Positions 52,522-61,693 of a stretch of DNA of 64,000 nucleotides are shown in pieces. The stretch is from Terriglobia bacterium (GTDB lineage Bacteria > Acidobacteriota > Terriglobia > Versatilivoradales > Versatilivoraceae). The stretch covers positions 742,501 to 806,500 of the forward strand of contig OX638355.1 of assembly GCA_951813285.1 (NCBI GenBank), read 5' to 3'. Under the pieces are notes generated by a model, which made no database searches, had not been told where the DNA came from, and saw only the letters and a list, made by a program, of their open reading frames with translations. The translations under genes were made by a program, and so were the position numbers. Every line of letters begins with the position of its first letter. Positions within the stretch are counted from its first letter, which is position 1.

Positions 52522-52689
52522 CGAAAAAAGACAAAAGAAAAAGAGGAATCCACGAAGGGCCACTAAGGCATTGAGGTGAACTGCGACGGGGTACCAAGGT
52601 TAGGAAGGGATTATCGATTTCTGATTGTTTCACTCTCGGATGATCTGCACACCAGGGCAGGGGCCGGACCTACCTGAGAATATGCTGCT

Positions 52690-52810
52690 TTAGCCGGCTT
52701 CCTCGAGAGCGGCGAAGCCGCGGCAGCACTTAGCCGTGGGCGTCAGCCCATGGGAAACGTCGCCTATGGGTGTCGAGCCGCGTAGGCGGCGGCAGCAAAT
52801 GCCGGTTTGC
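52690..52810. repeat. REP-like palindromic element
   Basis: GC-rich segment with a near-perfect stem CCGTGGGC/GCCCATGG around GTCA (52734-52753) flanked by AGCCGCGGCAGCACTTAG on the left and GTAGGCGGCGGCAGCAAA on the right. This form resembles REP-type repeats that I associate with many Acidobacteriota and Planctomycetota genomes. Only one copy is seen in this window. No transposase lies nearby. Confidence 0.55.
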
Positions 52811-52882
52811 CCAAGGGTCCGGCTAGTCTCCTCCCCGGACTCTGACCTTTCTTTTCGCTGCAACCCAAGCCCAACGACCTGA

Positions 52883-53677
52883 ATGAGCAATCGATTGTCT
52901 GCCCCTGCCAAGGCTCCGGAACGCTTTCTGGGACGGGTCGAATACTATCGAAAGTATCGGCCTGGCTACCCCGAGGGCCTGCTCGATTGGCTGAGAGACC
53001 TGTCGGCCCTGAAGCCTTCCCACCGCGTCGCCGACATCGGCTCCGGGACGGGCCTGCTGGCCGAGCTCTTCCTGCGGCACGGCTACCCGGTCGTGGGTGT
53101 CGAGCCCAATCCCGAGATGCGGCGGACGGCTGAAGCTCACCTGAAGCGCTACCCCCGCTTCCGGAGCATCGATGGGCGGGCGGAAGCCACCACCCTCGGC
53201 AGCCGGTCGGTGGATCTCATCGTCGCCGGCCAAGCCTTCCACTGGTTCCCGATCGACCGCGCCCGAGAAGAGTTCCAACGCATCTCCGAACCCCCGGCCT
53301 GTGCGGTCCTGGCCTGGAACCAGCGCAAGACCGAGAGCACGGGGTTCCTGAGAGACTACGAGGAGTTGCTGCTGCGGCACGGCACCGACTACGCCCGAGT
53401 TCGCCACCAGAACATCGGCCGGCCCCAGCTGCAGGCTTTCTTCGGTCCACAAGCACTTCACAACAAGACTCTGGCCAACTCTCAGGTCTTCGACCGGGAG
53501 GGCCTCATCGGGCGCACCCTCTCCTGCTCTTTCGTGCCGTTGCCCGGACAGCCGGGCCACCGGTCCCTGATGCGGGCGCTGGACCGGATTTTTGAGGAGT
53601 GGCAGGTCGAAGGAAGGGTTACGTTCGAATACGACACCCTGGTCTATGCCGGCGAGCTGCAGGCGAACCCGCGGTGA
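52883..53677 (+). CDS. Class I SAM-dependent methyltransferase (Methyltransf_11-like)
   Basis: 264 residues. It opens with APERFLGRVEYYRKYRPGYPEGLLDWL, followed by motif I VADIGSGTGLLAELFLRHG (about 48-66), the acidic strand end VVGVEPNPEMRR, and LIVAGQAFHWFPIDRAREEF, which matches trans-aconitate/UbiE-like methyltransferases. Length and spacing are normal. No clear partner; the upstream 900 bases are repeats, and bioA follows 148 bases later. Confidence 0.88.
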   Translation: MSNRLSAPAKAPERFLGRVEYYRKYRPGYPEGLLDWLRDLSALKPSHRVADIGSGTGLLAELFLRHGYPVVGVEPNPEMRRTAEAHLKRYPRFRSIDGRAEATTLGSRSVDLIVAGQAFHWFPIDRAREEFQRISEPPACAVLAWNQRKTESTGFLRDYEELLLRHGTDYARVRHQNIGRPQLQAFFGPQALHNKTLANSQVFDREGLIGRTLSCSFVPLPGQPGHRSLMRALDRIFEEWQVEGRVTFEYDTLVYAGELQANPR

Positions 53678-53825
53678 CTCGGCCAGCCCGGGGGACTGGC
53701 CCGGGTATGTATACTAACCGGCGCCTGGCGACGCCCCGGTAACACGCAGTGACACCCGCTGTCGGGCCAATACGCCGAGCCTGTAAGCACTCCCCATCTC
53801 CCGGTTGACCCGGGATCTTAATCCC

Positions 53826-55208
53826 ATGACCGACTCGTCACCCACGGACCGGACGGAAACGGATCTCGAACGTCTGGACAAGCAGACCCTTTGGCACCCC
53901 TTCACTCAAATGAAGGAGTGGATGGAGTCTCCTCAACTGGTGATCGAGCGGGGCCGGGGAGTCTACTTGCACGACACCCGGGGAAGGAAGTATCTGGATG
54001 GAGTCTCTTCCCTTTGGGCCAACATTCACGGCCACTCCCACCCCCACATCGTGCGGGCCATCCGCCGCCAACTGGACCGCCTGGACCACAGCTCCCTGCT
54101 GGGGCTGACCAACGCTCCCGCGGCGCAACTGGCCGGCAAGCTGGTCGAGCTCACGCCCCCGAACCTGACCCGGGTCTTCTTTTCGGACGACGGAGCCACG
54201 GCCGTGGAGATCGCTCTCAAGATGTCTTTCCAGTACTGGAGAAACCGGGGCCGGAGATGGGACTCCAAGAAGACGTTCGTGGCCTTCTCCAACGCCTATC
54301 ACGGGGATACCCTGGGATCGGTGAGCGTGGGCGGGGTCCGGCTATTCCACGAGGTCTTCCGGCCTCTCCTTTTCCCAACCATCAGGGTCCCCTATCCCTA
54401 TTGCTATCGATGCCCGCTGGGAAAACAGCCGCCGAACTGTGAGATCGACCAGCTCCAGGAATTCGAGCAGGTGCTGCGGACCCGCCATCGCGAGATCTGC
54501 GGCGTGGTGGTGGAGCCCATGATTCAGGGGGCGGGGGGAATGGTGCCCATGCCCAAGGGCTTCCTGGGGAAACTGGCCGAGCTGACCCGACGCTTCGGGG
54601 TTCATCTGATCCTGGATGAGGTGGCAACCGGATTCGGCAGAACCGGCAGGATGCTAGCCCTGGAACACGAGGGCGTCCAGCCCGATTTTCTGGCTCTGGC
54701 CAAGGGAATCACCGGCGGCACGCTGCCATTGGCGGCCACCCTGACCAGCGAGGAGATCTTCGAGTCCTTTCTGGGGGAGTACGAGGAGTTCAAGTCCTTT
54801 TTTCACGGGCATACCTATACGGGGAATCCGCTGGCCTGCGCGGCCGCCCTGGCCAACCTGGAGGTCTTCAGCAAGGAGAAGACCCTGCAGAAGTTGCAGG
54901 GAAAGATCCGCTATCTGACCAAAGCACTGCGGCGCATGTGGGAATTGCCCTGCGTCGGAGACGTGCGCCAACTGGGGTTCATGGCGGGAATCGAGCTGGT
55001 GCGGGACCGCGGCAGCAGCCAGCCCTTTCCGGTGGGACGCCGCATGGGACATCGAGTGGTCCTGCAGGCCCGGCGGCGCGGCGTCCTCCTGAGGCCCCTC
55101 GGCGACACCGTTGTGCTGATGCCCCCGCTGTCGATCACCCGGCCCCAATTGAAAACGATGGTTGAGGTTACCTACAATAGTATCCAGGCCGCGTGGGAAG
55201 AGGAGTGA
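53826..55208 (+). CDS. bioA: Adenosylmethionine-8-amino-7-oxononanoate aminotransferase (BioA)
   Basis: 460 residues. BioA signatures: LWHPFTQMKEW near the start, GVSSLWANIHGHSHPHIVRAI, and LTNAPAAQLAGKLVEL. PLP site: LILDEVATGFGRTGRM with the Asp that binds the pyridine nitrogen, and LALAKGITGGTLPLAATL with the Schiff-base Lys. The enzyme makes 7,8-diaminopelargonate in biotin synthesis. No other bio gene is in the window, so the pathway is dispersed. ATG 53826 is taken over the upstream frame because of its MTDSSPT start. Confidence 0.93.
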   Translation: MTDSSPTDRTETDLERLDKQTLWHPFTQMKEWMESPQLVIERGRGVYLHDTRGRKYLDGVSSLWANIHGHSHPHIVRAIRRQLDRLDHSSLLGLTNAPAAQLAGKLVELTPPNLTRVFFSDDGATAVEIALKMSFQYWRNRGRRWDSKKTFVAFSNAYHGDTLGSVSVGGVRLFHEVFRPLLFPTIRVPYPYCYRCPLGKQPPNCEIDQLQEFEQVLRTRHREICGVVVEPMIQGAGGMVPMPKGFLGKLAELTRRFGVHLILDEVATGFGRTGRMLALEHEGVQPDFLALAKGITGGTLPLAATLTSEEIFESFLGEYEEFKSFFHGHTYTGNPLACAAALANLEVFSKEKTLQKLQGKIRYLTKALRRMWELPCVGDVRQLGFMAGIELVRDRGSSQPFPVGRRMGHRVVLQARRRGVLLRPLGDTVVLMPPLSITRPQLKTMVEVTYNSIQAAWEEE

Positions 55209-55243
55209 CCCCTGTCCACCAAGCACTTAAAGAATGAGGCAAT

Positions 55244-56284
55244 ATGAAATTCACTTGGACAGCACGTCTGGCGCCGCTGTGTTTGCTGCCGGCTCTGGTC
55301 GCCTGCCAGGCACTGGATGAGCCCGAAAGCGCGGAACCCCGCCTGCGCAACCTGCGTCAACTGACCTTTGGAGGGGAGAATGCGGAAGCCTACTTCTCCT
55401 CCGACGGTCAACGCCTGATATTTCAAGCCACCCGAGACGGCGGCCAGTGCGACCAGATCTTCGTGATGGGAACCGACGGCAGCGGCATCACCCGGGTCAG
55501 CAGCGGCAAAGGCCGCACCACCTGCGCCTATTTCCTCAAGGACGGCCAACAATTCGTCTACGCCTCGACCCACCTGGGCAGCGAGAGCTGCCCGCCTCGG
55601 CCCGACTTTTCCCGGGGATACGTGTGGGCCGTCTACCCCGACTACGACATATTTCTTTCGGACTTCAACCAGGGCCTCACCCGCTTGACCGACACCGCGG
55701 GCTACGATGCCGAAGCCACCCTGTCTCCCGACGGGGAAAAGATCGTATTCACCTCCATGAGGGATGGAGACCTGGAGCTTTACTCCATGAACACCGATGG
55801 GTCGGGGGTCCAACGGCTTACCCACACCCTCGGTTACGACGGGGGCGCCTTCTACTCCCCCGACAGTCAAAAGATCGTCTATCGCGCCTCGCACCCCACC
55901 GATGAGGCCGCCAAAACCAAGTACCGGGACCTGCTGAGCCGAAACCTGATCGAGCCCAGCCAGCTCGACATCTTCGTGATGAATGCCGACGGCACCGACC
56001 GGGTTCAGGTGACCCGCAACGGCGCCGCCAACTTCTGTCCCTTCTTCCATCCGGACGGCCGGCGGATCATCTTCGCCTCCAACCTGGGCGACCCCAGGGG
56101 CCGCAACTTCGATCTCTACCTGATCGACATCGACGGAACCAATCTGGAACAGGTCACCTTCGACGAGACTTTCGACGGATTCCCGATGTTCTCCCCGGAC
56201 GGGAAGCAACTGGTCTTCGCCTCCAACCGCCACGGAAAAGTTCGCGGCGAGACCAACGTCTTCATCGCCGACTGGGTGGAGTAG
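55244..56284 (+). CDS. PD40/TolB-like beta-propeller lipoprotein
   Basis: 346 residues. The leader LAPLCLLPALVACQAL ends in a lipobox, so the protein should be anchored in the envelope. PD40 (WD40-like) blades recur: AYFSSDGQRLIFQAT, TLSPDGEKIVFTSMRDGD, FYSPDSQKIVYRA, FFHPDGRRIIFASN and MFSPDGKQLVFASNRHG, as in TolB and DPP-IV-type propellers. No Tol gene is near, so it is a stand-alone propeller of unknown binding partner. Its start lies 36 bases after bioA. Confidence 0.88.
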   Translation: MKFTWTARLAPLCLLPALVACQALDEPESAEPRLRNLRQLTFGGENAEAYFSSDGQRLIFQATRDGGQCDQIFVMGTDGSGITRVSSGKGRTTCAYFLKDGQQFVYASTHLGSESCPPRPDFSRGYVWAVYPDYDIFLSDFNQGLTRLTDTAGYDAEATLSPDGEKIVFTSMRDGDLELYSMNTDGSGVQRLTHTLGYDGGAFYSPDSQKIVYRASHPTDEAAKTKYRDLLSRNLIEPSQLDIFVMNADGTDRVQVTRNGAANFCPFFHPDGRRIIFASNLGDPRGRNFDLYLIDIDGTNLEQVTFDETFDGFPMFSPDGKQLVFASNRHGKVRGETNVFIADWVE

Positions 56285-56304
56285 GCCCGACCGGGAAACG
56301 ACCC

Positions 56305-56916
56305 TTGCCTCCTTCTCCGCAAGCCGATTTCCTCCCCCGATCTTTCTTCGACCGCCCCACCCGAACGGTCGCCCGTGAGCTGCTGGGTTGCCGTCTCGTC
56401 CGCAAGCTGGGCGGGACCCTGCTGGCGGGGACCATCGTAGAAACCGAAGCCTACATCGGCGAGAGGGATCTGGCCTGTCACGCCAAAGCGGGCCGAACCC
56501 CGCGAACCGAGATCATGTACGGCCCCCCGGGATTCGCCTACGTCTACTTCACCTACGGAATGCACTGGATGCTGAATCTGGTCACTGAGGCGGCCGGCTT
56601 CCCGGCGGCGGTGCTCATTCGAGCCCTCGAGCCGCTAGAGGGGATTGCACGCATGCAGGAGCTCCGAGGCGGCAAGCCCCTGTCCCAACTGGCCAGTGGT
56701 CCGGCCAAGCTGACCCAGGCCCTGGGGATCGCCCGGGACGAAAACGGGCTCGACTGCTGCCGGCCCGACTCACCGCTAACGCTGGCCAGAGGTTCGGTGT
56801 TACCGCCATCCTCCCTGGTGGCCACGCCCCGCATCGGACTGGGCCAGACTCCCGAGCCCTGGCTGTCCAAGCCCTGGCGTTTTACGGTCCGCGGGAACGG
56901 GTTTGTATCGAGGTGA
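56305..56916 (+). CDS. 3-methyladenine DNA glycosylase (AAG/MPG family)
   Basis: 203 residues from TTG 56305. AAG features: LGCRLVRKLGGTLLAGTIVETEAYIGERDLACHA, where the Glu in ETEAY is the predicted catalytic base, YGPPGFAYVYFTYGMHWMLN for the intercalating Tyr region, and LASGPAKLTQALGI near the C-terminus. It removes alkylated purines from DNA to start base-excision repair. The compact length is normal for bacterial forms. No other repair gene is close. Confidence 0.92.
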   Translation: MPPSPQADFLPRSFFDRPTRTVARELLGCRLVRKLGGTLLAGTIVETEAYIGERDLACHAKAGRTPRTEIMYGPPGFAYVYFTYGMHWMLNLVTEAAGFPAAVLIRALEPLEGIARMQELRGGKPLSQLASGPAKLTQALGIARDENGLDCCRPDSPLTLARGSVLPPSSLVATPRIGLGQTPEPWLSKPWRFTVRGNGFVSR

Positions 56917-57829
56917 GTTAATCCCGTAGGCTCGAGGCGTTTCAAACGGCCTACTCCCAAGCCGAACACGAGCGCTTCAGAGACGCCGACCGCTTCACCC
57001 AGCCGCGCCGGCCCCGGATACACCCCAAGCTGGCTGGCCGTACCGTCAACGTCCGCGACACCTATTCCTTCCCCTAGCCGGCTCACGAGCTGCTGTCCGA
57101 ACTACAAGGCCGGTGCCTCCCCGGCAGATCCATCGCCCCGCCGAATGTGCTCTAGCAGAAAGAACAATGAAAGCCGGAGTTGCCGTGTTCGTGATTGTCC
57201 TATTTTGGAACGGGTAGCAACTCAAGATGGATCAAATGGCATGCGAATCCCTGTTGAGCCTCAACAATTCGTGTAGGGCATAGCCGTCGGGGCTATTGGC
57301 CGACCATACCATCTTCACTCTCGTCGGGGACTTGTTGGCGTGCTCTCCGTCCGAAACTACCAGTGTTGGTAGGGACTTGGGGACCGCAAGTAGGGTACAA
57401 AACGCACTCGACCATAAGAGCAGAAGGGCAATAAGAGCGCGTGGCTGGATCCGGCGACCTGCAGTGCCAGCGATTTTTTCGTGGCAACCGTTCGGTTTCA
57501 GGTTCTCACGCGTCTTTAAGAGATTTGAGCATCATTGGGGATGAGTCGGAGGCGCCTAACCCTGGTCCGGCCGCTGAGCGAAAAATCGTTATCCACCTCG
57601 TATCGCAATAACACGATACGACACCCTTGCCAGTCTCGATCGGCCAACCACTCAACCAAGGAACAGTGTGCCAAGGGAAAAAGGCGTTTGCGGCCATTCC
57701 CGGTGTGCCTCAGTTCCGGGTGATGACAGTGCGAACTGTCTGCAGGTGTTTCCTAAACACTCTCCACCGACTCACGATTGAGTTGGCCTGAGCAATTCTG
57801 CAAGCGCTTCAAAATACAAAAGGCCTCCG
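56917..57829. other. Long gap with a possible gene relic
   Basis: 913 bases without an intact gene. Around 56950-57160 the plus strand has a codon-like stretch (FRDADRFTQPRRPRIHPKLA, later ELLSELQGRCLPG) broken by a TAG at about 57075, possibly the tail of a decayed gene, but I cannot assign a family. From 57170 the DNA becomes AT-richer with no motif-bearing frame. The composition shift continues into the next two genes, so the gap may include the left edge of an acquired segment. Confidence 0.4.
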
Positions 57830-58792
57830 ATGAATTGCAGAAAAACCGGCGGGTTCGAAACAGAGATGCGGTCTCTGGGGTGGTGGTACCAACATTTCGA
57901 ATTTCCCAATGGAGTCAGGACCGGAGCCGGTACTCCCCCGGGATACGACGCCCGAACCCGATGGGAATTCATCGAGCCATTTGTTCCGGACGACCTGACA
58001 GGGAAGACCGTTCTGGATGTCGGGGGCAACGCTGGTTTTTTTTCAATTCAAATGAAGCTCAGAGGGGCTCACAGATGTGTGCTGGTGGACCCGTTCGAGA
58101 TCGCAATCAAGCAAGCCGGATTCGCGGCCAAGCAATTCGGAGTGACCCTGGAACTGATCACGGAGGACGCACACGCCTATTGTCTGACGACGGAAGAGCG
58201 ATTCGATTATGTGCTCTTTCTGGGCTTGTTCTACCACCTCAAATATCCAGGTATCGTACTGGACAGGCTGGCTGAAATGACGCGAGAGCGGATCTTTATT
58301 CACTCACACGTCATCGGTCACAAGAGAAAACCTGTTGCCAGCAAACCGGACTACAAGAGGAATGTGGACGATCACTTGCTTGAACATCCCGGCTTTCCAA
58401 GACTGGCGTTCGTGGAGGCGCAATACAACGAGGATTCGACGAACTGGTGGATACCCAACCGGACTGGGATGGAGGCCATGGCAAGAAGCGCGGGCCTGCG
58501 GATCATTGACCGGCCTCACCGCCAGATTATCGTCGCGGCTCCCGAGATCTATTTCGGGAAGCAGGTCTTCCCCAAGCTGGTGTTCCCGAGGTATGGAAAG
58601 CGAGGAGGTGCCGTTCTTCCTGGCCCACAGCGCTATGACCCCGCAGTGTGGATAGAAATATCCGCGGCCATTGCCGAAAGGCCCGTAGAGAAAACCAACT
58701 TTTTAGTGCGGACGGCATGGAAATGGACCAAGAGATTGCGGTCCCTGTGCCTGAAGATTCGCGGCCGTTTAGTGAGCAAGCTAAGGCAATAA
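57830..58792 (+). CDS. CmoB-like/TIGR04290-type SAM-dependent methyltransferase
   Basis: 320 residues (ATG 57866 is an alternative start). The N-terminus LGWWYQHFEFPNGVRTG is that of the CmoB-like DUF1698 group. Motif I is KTVLDVGGNAGFFSIQMKLRG, followed by CVLVDPFEIAIKQAGFAA and FDYVLFLGLFYHLKYPGIVLDRL, the motif II/III region. A basic C-terminal extension follows (about 280-320). Homologues with this start (TIGR04290-like) often sit in glycan clusters; the next gene is a YfhO-type membrane protein, in line with a cell-surface role (inference). Confidence 0.8.
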   Translation: MNCRKTGGFETEMRSLGWWYQHFEFPNGVRTGAGTPPGYDARTRWEFIEPFVPDDLTGKTVLDVGGNAGFFSIQMKLRGAHRCVLVDPFEIAIKQAGFAAKQFGVTLELITEDAHAYCLTTEERFDYVLFLGLFYHLKYPGIVLDRLAEMTRERIFIHSHVIGHKRKPVASKPDYKRNVDDHLLEHPGFPRLAFVEAQYNEDSTNWWIPNRTGMEAMARSAGLRIIDRPHRQIIVAAPEIYFGKQVFPKLVFPRYGKRGGAVLPGPQRYDPAVWIEISAAIAERPVEKTNFLVRTAWKWTKRLRSLCLKIRGRLVSKLRQ

Positions 58793-58867
58793 CCTTCTTC
58801 AATCTGTAGCACCTACTACCCCTGCCCTCTTTAGCGACTTCATTTCTCCTGACGAGAGCTGGTTCCC

Positions 58868-61237
58868 ATGGCGTGGCACCCTAAAGGAAACACCTGGAAA
58901 TACGGCCTGCTTTTGTTCTTATTTGGCATAGTCGTTTTTTGGAAGGTTGTTTTTACAGCCGAATATTCCATGCTGGCCTATCAGGATAGCGCCCAACAAA
59001 CTTATCCGTGGGTCCAGTACATTGCTCAATCTCTACACAGCGGAAGCTTTCCATTCTGGGACGTTTACACCGATGCGGGGCGTCCCTTCGGCGGCGAAAT
59101 GCAGTCGGGCATCTTCTACCCGTTCAACCTTCTGCTGGGCCTTGTGCCTCTCAATGCCAAAGGTCATATTCCCGTTTCGGTGATTGAAGGGTTCCTGATA
59201 CTCCATTGCATCATTGCCTCGTTCTTGCTGTATCTGCTGGGGCGGCAACTCGGGATACGTCCATACAGCTCCTTGGTTGCTGCCTTGATTTTCGCCTATT
59301 CAGGCTCGATCGGCATGCGCGCCTTCGGAGCAGCCAGTCTCTTCTACGCCTCGGTATGGGTGCCTGCAGTATTCTTGTTTTATGCTAAGTCTTTGCAGGC
59401 AACAAAACCCATCCGCCAGATTCTCTACGCCAACCTCGCCGGCTTGGGTCTGGCTTTGTGCCTGCTGGCCGGCCACCATCAGCCGGTCATGTACGCCAGT
59501 CTGGCAGTCCTGGCGATCGGCCTCACCCTTTGGTTCTCTCGATCTCGGAGGAAAGCACTAGGAGCGCATATCGCCCGTCCAGACAAGGGTCAAAAGAGGC
59601 CGGTGTCGGCTCCAATTCCTGGCGCTCTTCGAACACGAGTCCTTACCGTGACGGGCCTGATTTTCTTGTTCGCTTTCGCCTACGGTTCAACGCAACTCTT
59701 CGTCGCATTTGAATACGCTCCGGAGGCTTACCGCTGGACCCAGAGCGAACTCCCCGCCACGCAAAAGATTCCCTATTCGATCTCCGGTTCAGAGAATTTC
59801 TTTCCTCCAAGCGGGTTCATACAGGCCGTTTTCCCCTATATGTCCGGCGGGGCAGGCAGTAAGCAGCATCCCTACCTGGGAATCCTGGCCCTGTTTTTCA
59901 TCCTCTATTCCGTCATTGGGATAAAGCGCTCCAAACTGGTGGGAGGTGCTTGGTTGTTGGCCTTGTTTTTCATCGGCCTGTCTTTAGGGAGGTACTCTCC
60001 GCTGCACGGCCTGTTCTATGCCCTGATTCCGGGGTTTGACACGGGAAGAGTGGCGGCACGAATTCTGCTACTGGCGCACATCCCGTTGAGTCTATTGGCG
60101 GGTTTCGGGTGTCAGGCCTTCTTTGCCCCCATGGCGAAGGCTTCCAGAGCAGGCAAGTATCGATTGTTTCAGGCTTTCGCAGCATTCTCCGTCTTTATGA
60201 CTGCCGTTGTATTCGCAGGCTATTTCTACCGCGTGCAAGTTCTCTATGAACCGGCATCCTACGCCTATCCATTTTTCGCCTGCCTGTTGATGCTGGCCAC
60301 GACCGGGCTGGGTCTATACCGTTTTCTTCCCATTTCGAAAAAGGCGTTCTTTCTCAAAGTGAGTGTCGTCATTCTGCTGCTCTTCGACTGCCATGGTTTT
60401 CTCGCTCCCCAGTTCAAATTGAAGAGCGACTTCGACGGGAAGACAAACTTCTATCCCAAGCAGTACTTCAGCAGAGACGATGTCGTTCAATTCCTGCAAG
60501 CACAGCCCGGCATCTTCCGCGTTGCTTTTGAAGACGAAACTTACCCAAGAAATATCGGTCAGGTCTTTAACCTGGAAACCACACACGCCCGTTCCGGAGT
60601 CACTAAACTCAAGCGGTTCCATGACCTCAATACGTTAGTGCCTCAAGACGGCGTCATGGATCTGTTGAATGTGAAGTACATCGTCTCGACGAAAGACCTC
60701 TCCCACCCCGAGGTCTTCGCAGGAGCAAGCGCCAGAGTCTACGAAAATTCTTCCTCCCTGCCACGCGTATGGTCGGTTAACCGGGCGACGAAAGCCAACA
60801 ACCTCGATGAAGTATTTTCGAGGATCGGGAACCCAGCTTTTGATCCAAGAAAAGAGGCAATCCTTGAGGAAGAACTGGACTCCTTTCTATCACAGCCTCT
60901 GGGTGGTTCGGCTATTCCCGAAACTGATGATCCAGACACCCTGCACTTCGAGCAACTCAGCCCGAACCGGTTCGGGGTGGACAGAAAAGGAGCTTCGCCC
61001 GCGTTATTGGTCGTGAGCCAAACCTGGTATCCGGGGTGGACCGCAACCGTTAATGGCAGCCCACGTCCGATAAAGAGGGCCTATGGAGTCTTAATGGGCG
61101 TCTTTGTTGATTCGGGAATCTCTGAGGTTCAATTTATTTATCGCCCGACCTATTTCTATTGGGCGCTCGGCCTGACGATTCTTGCAGCTTCCACTCTAAT
61201 TCTTGCTGCCGTTGGGGTCAGGTACCAGAGATGGTAA
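58868..61237 (+). CDS. YfhO-family multi-spanning membrane protein
   Basis: 789 residues with about 12-13 membrane helices. The N-terminal half has AYQDSAQQTYPWVQYIAQSL and DAGRPFGGEMQSGIFYPFNLL, the luminal-type loop of YfhO (PF09586), a GT-C-like family that adds sugars to lipid-linked polymers such as teichoic acids. The C-terminal extracellular region (about 600-770) is soluble, and a last helix closes at about 765-785. Less GC-rich than its flanks. Role is probably glycan decoration. Confidence 0.82.
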   Translation: MAWHPKGNTWKYGLLLFLFGIVVFWKVVFTAEYSMLAYQDSAQQTYPWVQYIAQSLHSGSFPFWDVYTDAGRPFGGEMQSGIFYPFNLLLGLVPLNAKGHIPVSVIEGFLILHCIIASFLLYLLGRQLGIRPYSSLVAALIFAYSGSIGMRAFGAASLFYASVWVPAVFLFYAKSLQATKPIRQILYANLAGLGLALCLLAGHHQPVMYASLAVLAIGLTLWFSRSRRKALGAHIARPDKGQKRPVSAPIPGALRTRVLTVTGLIFLFAFAYGSTQLFVAFEYAPEAYRWTQSELPATQKIPYSISGSENFFPPSGFIQAVFPYMSGGAGSKQHPYLGILALFFILYSVIGIKRSKLVGGAWLLALFFIGLSLGRYSPLHGLFYALIPGFDTGRVAARILLLAHIPLSLLAGFGCQAFFAPMAKASRAGKYRLFQAFAAFSVFMTAVVFAGYFYRVQVLYEPASYAYPFFACLLMLATTGLGLYRFLPISKKAFFLKVSVVILLLFDCHGFLAPQFKLKSDFDGKTNFYPKQYFSRDDVVQFLQAQPGIFRVAFEDETYPRNIGQVFNLETTHARSGVTKLKRFHDLNTLVPQDGVMDLLNVKYIVSTKDLSHPEVFAGASARVYENSSSLPRVWSVNRATKANNLDEVFSRIGNPAFDPRKEAILEEELDSFLSQPLGGSAIPETDDPDTLHFEQLSPNRFGVDRKGASPALLVVSQTWYPGWTATVNGSPRPIKRAYGVLMGVFVDSGISEVQFIYRPTYFYWALGLTILAASTLILAAVGVRYQRW

Positions 61238-61693
61238 CCACCTGGTAACCACCTGACAGTATCCCTGCAGGGAGGGTCGGTTAAGCATCCTCCAGGGTTC
61301 CTCCTGAGGGGCCTTTGAGATCATCCTGACTTGAAACCTCACAGGAAAGTCTCTCCACAATATTCCGAGTAACCTGCCTGCTCCGCCGGTCATAGATCTG
61401 GTTGGTCCTGGAGTTGGCGTCACCGGCCAGGTAATGCCCATCATCAAGGGGCACGACCTTGTTTCGAGGTGAGACGAACGGGGGGCGGGTAAACCCCGGG
61501 CTCCCGCCTGGAGCATTTGTCATTGACAAATCCTCAGCCATGGCTGAACCATTCCGGCTCCGGCGCTTCCGAACCGACCGTTCGCAAGCCTGTCCTCTCA
61601 CCGCCCATACAGGTTACAATGGGGCCGCCCAACCGCCGCCACCGCGGTTCGCGGCCACCGACCCACGCCGGTCGACACCCGCCGAGGAGTTCC
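61238..61693. other. Gap between the YfhO-type and UxuA-like genes
   Basis: 456 bases without a supported gene. On the minus strand, 61281-61470 can be read as VPLDDGHYLAGDA followed by a Tyr-Asp-Arg-rich stretch, which weakly recalls the GD and DSR box of signal peptidase I, but no catalytic Ser or Lys nor an N-terminus is seen. Near 61690 GGAGG precedes the next start. A repeated GGTAACCACCTG pair occurs at about 61240-61260. Confidence 0.35.

Larger units (their letters stand above)
51944..52882. other. Repeat-rich intergenic region
   Basis: This 939-base stretch between the DUF1080 and methyltransferase genes holds a 141-bp tandem array (52023-52521), a separate isolated copy fragment at about 52622-52680, and a GC-rich palindromic element near 52690-52810. 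Open frames through the array are a result of its period being a multiple of three and lack start signals. No protein gene is supported. Confidence 0.7.

Noticed and set aside
61281-61470. Possible signal-peptidase I fragment on the minus strand
   Set aside because: Only a weak GHYLAGDA/DRRSR likeness; no catalytic Ser or Lys and no start. Noted in the gap entry only.
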